This document shows, piece by piece, positions 1-5,194 of a DNA stretch of 5,194 bases. Origin of the DNA: Lonsdalea quercina subsp. quercina. Lineage in GTDB: Bacteria > Pseudomonadota > Gammaproteobacteria > Enterobacterales > Enterobacteriaceae. Under the pieces are notes generated by a model, which was not told the DNA's origin, ran no database searches, and was given only the letters and a program-made list of their open reading frames with translations. The stretch is from contig NZ_JIBO01000002.1 in the NCBI RefSeq assembly GCF_000688655.1, forward strand, positions 287,811-293,004. The letters are read 5' to 3'. The number at the start of each line of letters is the position of its first letter. Position 1 is the stretch's first letter. The position numbers and the translations under genes were made by a program.

Positions 1-1146
1 GGTCGTGAACACACCCTGTTTATGCACCTGACGCTGGTGCCTTATCTGGCCGCCGCAGGCGAGGTGAAAACCAAGCCGACGCAGCACTCGGTGAAGGAAC
101 TGCTGTCCATCGGGATTCAGCCGGATGTGCTGATTTGTCGTTCCGATCGTACCGTACCCGCGAACGAGCGCGCAAAAATTGCATTATTCTGCAATGTGCC
201 GGAAAAAGCGGTGATATCTCTTAAAGACATTGATTCTATTTATAAAATTCCGTCGCTATTGAAATCGCAGGGCCTGGACGATTATATTTGTAAACGATTC
301 AGCTTGGAGTGCCCGGAAGCGAACCTGTCAGAATGGGAACAGGTTGTTTACGAAGAAGCCAACCCGGGCGGCGAAGTGACTATCGGTATGATCGGCAAGT
401 ACGTTGAACTGCCGGATGCCTACAAGTCCGTCGTCGAAGCGCTGAAGCACGGCGGTTTGAAAAATCGTCTGACCGTGAACATCAAGTTCATCGACTCGCA
501 GGATGTAGAAAGCCGCGGCGTCGAAGTCCTGAAAGATTTAGACGCTATCTTGGTGCCGGGTGGTTTCGGCTACCGCGGCGTGGAAGGCAAGATCATGGCG
601 GCGCGATATGCTCGCGAGAACAAGATCCCTTACCTGGGCATCTGTCTCGGCATGCAGGTCGCACTGATGGAGTTTTCCCGTAACGTCGTCGGCATGGAAG
701 GCGCGAACTCCACCGAGTTTGTCCCTGACTGCAAATACCCGGTTGTGGCGCTGATCACCGAATGGCGCGATGCCGAAGGCAACCTGGAAGTGCGTAGCGA
801 AGAGAGCGACCTCGGCGGTACAATGCGCGTCGGCGGACAGGAATGCCACTTGACCGAAGGCAGCCTGGTTCGGAGCCTGTATGGCGAGCCGACGATCATT
901 GAGCGTCATCGTCATCGTTATGAAGTCAACAACATGTTGTTGAAACAGATTGAAGCGGCGGGATTACGTGTTGCTGGTTATTCCGCCGACCGTCGACTGG
1001 TAGAGATTGTTGAGATCCCTGATCATCCGTGGTTCGTCGCTTGTCAGTTCCATCCGGAATTCACGTCCACGCCGCGTGACGGGCATCCGCTGTTCGCCGG
1101 CTTTGTGAAAGCCGCGGGAGCGTACCAGAAACGTCAGGAAAAATAG
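1..1146 (+). CDS. pyrG: CTP synthase (glutamine hydrolysing), 3' part; start lies left of the window
   Basis: This cytosolic enzyme makes CTP from UTP, ATP and glutamine, the last step of de novo pyrimidine nucleotide synthesis. The reading frame is open from base 1, so the first in-frame Met at base 22 is internal. About 164 N-terminal residues, holding the ATP/Mg part of the synthase domain, are outside the window if the protein has the E. coli length of 545. With that offset the UTP/CTP-binding stretch KTKPTQ falls at 187-192. The class I glutamine amidotransferase domain starts near residue 290 (VTIGMIGKY), with the oxyanion-loop glycines in PGGFGYRG. The nucleophile in GICLGMQ is Cys379 (bases 643-645), and QFHPEF supplies His515 and Glu517, so the catalytic triad is complete. 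It ends with TAG, 80 bp before eno on the same strand, the usual enterobacterial pyrG-eno pair. No frameshift is seen. Confidence 0.98.
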   Translation, partial: GREHTLFMHLTLVPYLAAAGEVKTKPTQHSVKELLSIGIQPDVLICRSDRTVPANERAKIALFCNVPEKAVISLKDIDSIYKIPSLLKSQGLDDYICKRFSLECPEANLSEWEQVVYEEANPGGEVTIGMIGKYVELPDAYKSVVEALKHGGLKNRLTVNIKFIDSQDVESRGVEVLKDLDAILVPGGFGYRGVEGKIMAARYARENKIPYLGICLGMQVALMEFSRNVVGMEGANSTEFVPDCKYPVVALITEWRDAEGNLEVRSEESDLGGTMRVGGQECHLTEGSLVRSLYGEPTIIERHRHRYEVNNMLLKQIEAAGLRVAGYSADRRLVEIVEIPDHPWFVACQFHPEFTSTPRDGHPLFAGFVKAAGAYQKRQEK

Positions 1147-1155
1147 GGTTTTGTC

Positions 1156-1186
1156 AGCAACGCGCGTCCAGAGGTCGCGCGTTGTT
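1156..1186 (+). other. Stem-loop in the pyrG-eno gap, possible attenuator or RNA-processing site
   Basis: A perfect 9-bp GC-rich stem, CAACGCGCG (1158-1166) with CGCGCGTTG (1176-1184), encloses a 9-nt loop in which CC/GG can pair again. One G-T and one A-T pair can extend the base outward. It lies 11 bp after the pyrG stop codon. No immediate T run follows; the nearest T-rich stretch is about 10 bases further on. It is therefore not a standard intrinsic terminator. It may stabilise the pyrG 3' end, cause partial termination, or mark a cleavage site in a pyrG-eno transcript. I see no convincing sigma-70 promoter for eno in this gap. Confidence 0.5.
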
Positions 1187-1193
1187 CGTCTGA

Positions 1194-2528
<1,335 letters not shown>

Positions 2529-2547
2529 TCGCCTCCTTTTCTTCTCT

Positions 2548-2578
2548 GGAGTCTGATGCGGAATCGCATTCAGACTCC
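2548..2578 (+). other. First stem-loop of the eno 3' untranslated region
   Basis: GGAGTCTGATGCG (2548-2560) pairs with CGCATTCAGACTCC (2565-2578) around the tetraloop GAAT, with a single unpaired base in the right arm. The stem begins 20 bp after the eno stop codon and has no T tail of its own. Sixteen bases later the true terminator starts, so the eno transcript should end in two tandem hairpins. The structure may protect the 3' end or form part of a 3'-UTR-derived small RNA. Confidence 0.6.
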
Positions 2579-2593
2579 GGTGGGATTGAATAC

Positions 2594-2631
2594 AAATCCG
2601 GAAGCGCATCATGCGCCTCCGGATTTTTTTT
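2594..2631 (+). terminator. Rho-independent terminator of eno
   Basis: A 15-position stem (2594-2608 with 2612-2626) around the loop TCA contains one A/C mismatch in an otherwise fully paired arm. The left arm reads AAATCCGGAAGCGCA. Eight consecutive T's at 2624-2631 end the structure; the first three also pair with the A's at the stem base. This is the classic form of an intrinsic terminator for transcription coming from eno. Confidence 0.93.
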
Positions 2632-2827
2632 ACCCGTCTCTTAAGCCCGACTCACCAAGCGACTTTCCGTCGATCTTAATTTCTAAACTAATACCTGATC
2701 GGGTAGATCGCTCTGAATATGTCGCTGGCCGTTGTTGTGATGGAGTCAGCCGCGACGAGTGAGCGAAAATGAAGGGATAAAGCGGAGGAAGGAACAGGGA
2801 GAACGTTCCCCCTGCCGTAGATCTTTT
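2632..2827. other. Intergenic region between eno and the hydrolase gene, no gene recognised
   Basis: These 196 bp lie between the eno terminator and the stop codon of the minus-strand hydrolase gene. A 68-codon plus-strand open frame crosses this region, but it starts inside the eno terminator hairpins and has no ribosome-binding site. The only structured element I can support is the weak hairpin at 2795-2814. I see no promoter, insertion sequence end or RNA gene. Confidence 0.6.
2795..2814 (-). terminator. Possible weak terminator hairpin after the hydrolase gene
   Basis: Read on the minus strand, CAGGGGGAAC is followed directly by GTTCTCCCTG, an almost perfect inverted repeat with one G-U pair and a very short loop. 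It begins about 13 bases after the TAA of the hydrolase gene. The sequence after it is pyrimidine-rich (TTCCTTCCTCC) but is not a run of T's, so termination would be inefficient or Rho-assisted. The call is tentative. Confidence 0.3.
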
Positions 2828-3814
2828 TTACTGCGCAGCCAGCCCTGACAGGCTGTAGTTGGCCGGAACCCAGCGATAGCCGTTTGGCTGGCCGTCACTG
2901 TCTTTCAGCACTTTGACGTGGCCGAGACCAGGGAAGCTGATATGCGCGCCTGCGACCCAGTAGCCTTTGTCAGCGGCATCCGCCAGAATGGACGCGCGAT
3001 TTTTCGCTGCGGTATCCATATCCGAGTCGAAGTTGATCGTGGTGGCCGGCAAAGGGAACTGAACGGCGGCGGCATGGATGATGTCGCCCCATACCAAGAG
3101 CTTGGCGCCCTCGCTATCGACCCACATCCCCGAGTGGCCCGGCGTATGTCCTGACAGCGGCAGGGCGGTGATCCCCGGTACGATCCGATCGTTGCCGCTA
3201 TATACCTTCATTTTCTTCGCGGCATTAATCACCTGGAACGTATTCTGAGCCAGCTGAAAATTGGCTTTGCCGTCGGCTGGCGCCTTTTGCAGGTTCGCTT
3301 CACTCAGCCAGTAATCTCTATCGGCTTTGCTGATGTAGACCGCCGCGTTAGGGAAAGTCGGCTTACCGTTAGTTAGCAGACCGCCGATGTGATCGCCGTG
3401 CAAATGGGTCAGGATCACAGTATCGACCTGATCCGGTCGATAACCCGCGGCTTTCAAATTACTCAGAAGACGACCTACCGGCGCGCCCGGTTTTTCGCCG
3501 TTACCGGTATCGATCAGAACCAGATTTTTGCCGGTGTTGATCAGGAAGGTATTAATGGAGGTTTCAACGGCGGATGCGTCCAGCTCGTCATCCGCCAGAC
3601 GTTGTTTAATGATGTCAGCCGGAGTGCGAGCCAGCAGTGTTCCCATCGGCATCGTAAATGTGCCATCTGAAAGCGCGGTCACCTCAAATTGTCCCACCAT
3701 CAGACGGTAGTAGCCCGGCTGGGTTTTTACCTGCGGGACGGCCTGAGCGTTCACCACCACGGGAACGGCGAACAGCGTCATTAAACACAACGTCAGAGAT
3801 TTCAGCGAACTCAT
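2828..3814 (-). CDS. Exported MBL-fold metallo-hydrolase, methyl parathion hydrolase-like family (probable lactonase/esterase)
   Basis: This predicted periplasmic dinuclear-metal hydrolase has 328 residues. Residues 1-25 form a Sec signal peptide: Lys5, a hydrophobic core (about 6-21) and AQA before VPQ, with cleavage after Ala25 or Ala23. All metal ligands of the fold are visible: His137, His139, Asp141 and His142 in THLHGDH, His223 in GHTPGH, bridging Asp244 in WGD, and His291 in AGAH. The mature start (PQVKTQPGYYRLMVGQFEVT) and the regions YWLSEANLQKAP and ISFPGLGH match Pseudomonas methyl parathion hydrolase as I recall it. The positions reported to have changed during evolution of that activity are unchanged here: Leu60, His247, Ile260, Phe262 and the missing serine before Lys183. 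A lactone or aryl ester is thus the likelier substrate. The start is supported by AAGGA (3824-3828), 9 bases upstream of ATG. It is a single gene, opposite to both neighbours. The real substrate is unknown. Confidence 0.9.
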   Translation of the reverse strand: MSSLKSLTLCLMTLFAVPVVVNAQAVPQVKTQPGYYRLMVGQFEVTALSDGTFTMPMGTLLARTPADIIKQRLADDELDASAVETSINTFLINTGKNLVLIDTGNGEKPGAPVGRLLSNLKAAGYRPDQVDTVILTHLHGDHIGGLLTNGKPTFPNAAVYISKADRDYWLSEANLQKAPADGKANFQLAQNTFQVINAAKKMKVYSGNDRIVPGITALPLSGHTPGHSGMWVDSEGAKLLVWGDIIHAAAVQFPLPATTINFDSDMDTAAKNRASILADAADKGYWVAGAHISFPGLGHVKVLKDSDGQPNGYRWVPANYSLSGLAAQ

Positions 3815-3837
3815 GTCTTTCGTTCCTTGTCGTTTTC

Positions 3838-3911
3838 AGGTTTTGATGGATCAAGCCTAGCACTAAATAGCGATCATTAATCGGTCGTGAGTCATGACTC
3901 AATCAAAACCT
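3838..3911. repeat. 10-bp inverted repeat pair flanking the operator-like palindrome
   Basis: AGGTTTTGAT at 3838-3847 is repeated as its exact reverse complement, ATCAAAACCT, at 3902-3911, with 54 bp between them. The left copy lies 23 bp upstream of the hydrolase start codon. The right copy lies 24 bp before the -35 box of queE. Between them sits the perfect palindrome at 3888-3901. The arrangement could be paired binding sites for a looping regulator, or the ends of a very small degenerate element. I see no flanking target duplication. Confidence 0.55.
3888..3901. promoter_or_regulatory. 14-bp perfect palindrome, candidate operator
   Basis: TGAGTCATGACTCA is self-complementary over all 14 bases. 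It is placed 74-87 bp upstream of the hydrolase ATG and about 75 bp before the predicted queE transcription start. Size and symmetry suit a dimeric helix-turn-helix regulator, and the position suits control of the divergent hydrolase gene. No regulator gene lies in the window, so the binding protein cannot be named. I could not find a convincing -10/-35 pair for the hydrolase gene itself; TTGATT on the minus strand (3900-3905) is a weak -35 candidate that runs into this palindrome. Confidence 0.5.
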
Positions 3912-3934
3912 ATCGGGCTAATGACGACAGTTGT

Positions 3935-3963
3935 TTGGCGACTCATCGGCGATCTGCGATAAT
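3935..3963 (+). promoter_or_regulatory. Sigma-70 promoter of queE with extended -10
   Basis: The -35 box TTGGCG (3935-3940) and -10 box GATAAT (3958-3963) are 17 bp apart, the optimal spacing. The -10 box matches consensus at five of six bases and is preceded by TGC, the TGn of an extended -10, which compensates for the weaker -35. The start of transcription would be near 3970, giving a leader of about 26 bases. The leader has no room for a riboswitch. Confidence 0.65.
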
Positions 3964-3995
3964 GACTTTTTACACAACCGCTACAGTGGAAAAAC

Positions 3996-4667
3996 ATGCA
4001 GTACCCGATTAATGAAATGTTCCAGACCTTACAGGGAGAGGGCTATTTTACCGGCGTTCCCGCGGTGTTTATCCGTTTACAGGGATGCCCGGTGGGGTGC
4101 AGCTGGTGTGACACCAAACATACCTGGGAGAAGCGTCCGGAGCGGGAAATCCCGCTTAAGCAGATCGTTGATAAAACGACGGAAAGCGATGCCTGGGGAT
4201 CGGCCAGCGTGGAGGATATCGTTGGTCACATGATGCGGTTGGGCTATACCGCTCGGCATGTGGTCATTACCGGCGGAGAGCCTTGCATCCACGACCTGAC
4301 GACGTTGACTCAGCGACTGGAAGCGCTGGGCTTCAGCACACAAATCGAAACCAGCGGGACGCACGAAATCCGCTGCTCAACCGACTGCTGGGTCACGGTC
4401 TCGCCAAAGGTGAATATGCGCGGCGGCATGGTCGTTATCGATCAGGCGCTGCAACGGTCGGATGAAATTAAACATCCGGTGGCGCGGGAGCGTGATATCG
4501 AAACGTTGGATGCGCTGTTGAACCGGTTGGATGATGATAAGGCGCGGGTCATTGCGTTACAGCCTATCAGCCAGAAAGAAGAAGCGACTCGGTTATGCAT
4601 TGCCACCTGCATAGCGCGCAACTGGCGTTTATCCATGCAGACCCATAAGTATTTAAACATAGCCTGA
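3996..4667 (+). CDS. queE: 7-carboxy-7-deazaguanine synthase (radical SAM)
   Basis: QueE converts 6-carboxy-5,6,7,8-tetrahydropterin to 7-carboxy-7-deazaguanine by a radical SAM ring contraction, the step after QueD on the way to preQ0 and queuosine in tRNA. The 223 residues equal the E. coli length. The iron-sulfur cluster cysteines are Cys31, Cys35 and Cys38 in GCPVGCSWCDT, the CX3CX2C spacing typical of this family, followed by Thr40, the expected Mg contact. The SAM-binding GGEP is at 93-96, and QIETSGTHE follows at 116-124. The C-terminus ends MQTHKYLNIA as in E. coli. The segment Glu45 to Trp67, variable between species, is kept at full length. The start codon is set by homology; the Shine-Dalgarno is weak (GTGGA, 5 bases before ATG), suggesting modest translation. 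It has its own promoter and converges on queD. Confidence 0.98.
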   Translation: MQYPINEMFQTLQGEGYFTGVPAVFIRLQGCPVGCSWCDTKHTWEKRPEREIPLKQIVDKTTESDAWGSASVEDIVGHMMRLGYTARHVVITGGEPCIHDLTTLTQRLEALGFSTQIETSGTHEIRCSTDCWVTVSPKVNMRGGMVVIDQALQRSDEIKHPVARERDIETLDALLNRLDDDKARVIALQPISQKEEATRLCIATCIARNWRLSMQTHKYLNIA

Positions 4668-4673
4668 CGACGA

Positions 4674-4701
4674 CCTGACCGGTGCGTCCGTGCTGGTCAG
4701 G
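4674..4701. terminator. Hairpin between the convergent queE and queD ends
   Basis: CCTGACC (4674-4680) pairs with GGTCAGG (4695-4701). On the plus strand the stem can continue inward through several G-U pairs to a GTCC loop; on the minus strand those inner pairs are lost. It occupies most of the 39 bp between the two stop codons, where a shared terminator would be expected. Neither strand has a T run after it, so it is a weak or Rho-assisted terminator at best. Confidence 0.4.
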
Positions 4702-4706
4702 CGCGA

Positions 4707-5075
4707 CTACTTATCCTCTCCCCGATACACACAACCCGCCGTACAAGTTTCTTTAACCCGGACAGCGGTCAAAAGCGGCAGTATCGGTTTCAGTCTTTGC
4801 CAAATCCACTGAGCCAGAATTTCACTGGTGGGATTTTCCAACCCAGGAATTTCGTTCAGATAGTGGTGGTCCAACTGCTCCCAGATCGGACGAGAGATGG
4901 CTTTCAGTTCGGCAAAATCCATCACCCAGCCGGTATAGGCATCGACTTCGCCGGTAATTTCCAGTCGAACCATAAATGAGTGGCCATGCAGGCGGCCACA
5001 TTTGTGTCCGTCTGGAACATGGGGAAGCCGATGAGCGGCTTCAAACTGAAAATCTTTAAACAGCATGGTTGGCAT
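4707..5075 (-). CDS. queD: 6-carboxy-5,6,7,8-tetrahydropterin synthase
   Basis: QueD is a zinc enzyme of the PTPS/QueD family. It turns 7,8-dihydroneopterin triphosphate into 6-carboxytetrahydropterin, the substrate of the neighbouring QueE, in the queuosine precursor pathway. The 122 residues compare with about 121 in E. coli. The zinc ligands are His15 (FEAAHRL), His30 and His32 (RLHGHSF). The catalytic Cys26 precedes them in [10 protein letters not shown], and the second half carries LDHHYLN (Asp69, His70, His71) and [13 protein letters not shown] with Glu109. The ATG at 5073-5075 gives an N-terminus (MPTMLFKDF) like that of E. coli; the next in-frame ATG is only three codons later and would remove little. 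An AGAG-type Shine-Dalgarno lies about 11 bases upstream, so the start is likely but not certain. QueE and QueD sit head-to-tail on opposite strands and cannot share a transcript. Confidence 0.97.
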   Translation of the reverse strand: MPTMLFKDFQFEAAHRLPHVPDGHKCGRLHGHSFMVRLEITGEVDAYTGWVMDFAELKAISRPIWEQLDHHYLNEIPGLENPTSEILAQWIWQRLKPILPLLTAVRVKETCTAGCVYRGEDK

Positions 5076-5130
5076 GACGGTGAATCTCTTATGACCTGAA
5101 AAAACCGACGCATACTACCGGAAAGTGCGC

Positions 5131-5155
5131 CTTTGCGCTATTTTCCGCCGCAAAG
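5131..5155. other. Inverted repeat in the queD upstream region
   Basis: CTTTGCG (5131-5137) and CGCAAAG (5149-5155) are exact reverse complements around 11 bases. The repeat is centred about 68 bp upstream of the queD start codon. It could form a small hairpin in the queD leader or be a two-half-site operator. No convincing sigma-70 promoter was found around it, and the function is unknown. Confidence 0.35.
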
Positions 5156-5164
5156 AAGCGTAAA

Positions 5165-5179
5165 TGGTAATTTTTATCA
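5165..5179. promoter_or_regulatory. Fur-box-like AT-rich palindrome
   Basis: TGGTAATTTTTATCA matches the 7-1-7 Fur consensus TGATAATNATTATCA at 12 of 14 defined positions. It lies about 90 bp upstream of queD and 15 bp from the right edge of the window. The surroundings are AT-rich, which makes a chance match easier. If real, it more likely controls a divergent gene beyond the window, or that gene together with queD. The gene it would serve cannot be seen. Confidence 0.35.
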
Positions 5180-5194
5180 TTTAAATATTGAGGG

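Noticed and set aside
538..915. Minus-strand open frames opposite pyrG (125 and 89 codons)
   Set aside because: They are antisense to the conserved amidotransferase domain, have no family resemblance and overlap each other in different frames.
2556..2762. A 68-codon plus-strand open frame after eno
   Set aside because: Its start lies inside the first eno 3' hairpin and it runs through the intrinsic terminator. There is no Shine-Dalgarno sequence and the composition is unstructured.
3389..3710. Short plus-strand frames opposite the hydrolase gene
   Set aside because: They are shadows of the minus-strand hydrolase, whose motifs and signal peptide establish the real frame.
3782..3814. Cys10 of the hydrolase as a lipoprotein lipobox
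   Set aside because: The residues before it are LTL, without the Gly/Ala/Ser needed at -1. The cysteine is too near the N-terminus and inside the hydrophobic core. A normal Sec signal peptide with AQA fits better.
3838..3911. The inverted repeats as the ends of a miniature transposon
   Set aside because: The unit is only 74 bp, has no visible target-site duplication, and sits exactly in a divergent promoter region where operators are expected.
3931..4233. A 100-codon frame overlapping the start of queE
   Set aside because: It begins at the queE -35 box, upstream of the predicted transcription start, and overlaps conserved QueE coding sequence in another frame.
5076..5194. A preQ1 riboswitch or other queuosine-responsive leader before queD
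   Set aside because: The sequence shows no recognisable aptamer pairing, only a 7-bp inverted repeat with an 11-base gap. Enterobacterial queD is not known to me to carry one.

Overview
The window reads as conserved enterobacterial core chromosome. The order is pyrG (3' part), eno, a lone secreted metallo-beta-lactamase-fold hydrolase gene, queE and queD. PyrG, Eno, QueE and QueD all align closely by eye with the E. coli proteins as I remember them, including full-length agreement for QueE (223 aa). The organism is therefore a member of the order Enterobacterales. It is probably not Escherichia or Salmonella, because in E. coli K-12 queE and queD are separated by a block of ygc genes, whereas here they are immediate convergent neighbours. 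A plant- or insect-associated family such as Pectobacteriaceae would fit, but the sequence alone does not settle the genus.

Layout, left to right. Positions 1-1146 carry the last 381 codons of CTP synthase. An 80-bp gap with a perfect 9-bp stem-loop leads into eno (1227-2528). Eno is followed by two consecutive hairpins, the second a textbook intrinsic terminator with eight T's. About 200 bp with no recognisable gene follow. Then comes a minus-strand gene (2828-3814) for a 328-aa exported MBL-fold hydrolase related to methyl parathion hydrolase. The divergent 181-bp intergenic region between this gene and queE holds a 14-bp perfect palindrome inside a 10-bp inverted repeat, and a good extended -10 promoter for queE. 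queE (+, 3996-4667) and queD (-, 4707-5075) converge with 39 bp between stop codons. The last 119 bp are the upstream region of queD and contain a Fur-box-like AT-rich palindrome. By analogy with E. coli a divergent cysJ could lie just beyond, but no coding sequence is seen here.

Functionally, PyrG makes CTP and Eno is the glycolytic enolase. The two are neighbours by old conserved synteny rather than by pathway. QueD and QueE catalyse consecutive steps from 7,8-dihydroneopterin triphosphate to 7-carboxy-7-deazaguanine, the early part of queuosine tRNA modification. The hydrolase is the only accessory-looking gene. Its residues at the positions I remember as separating methyl parathion hydrolase from its lactonase-like ancestor are all in the ancestral state, so a periplasmic lactonase or esterase is a better guess than an organophosphate hydrolase. 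No mobile element, CRISPR array, tRNA or rRNA is visible. I do not see a new multi-gene system; the hydrolase and its control region are the parts worth following up.
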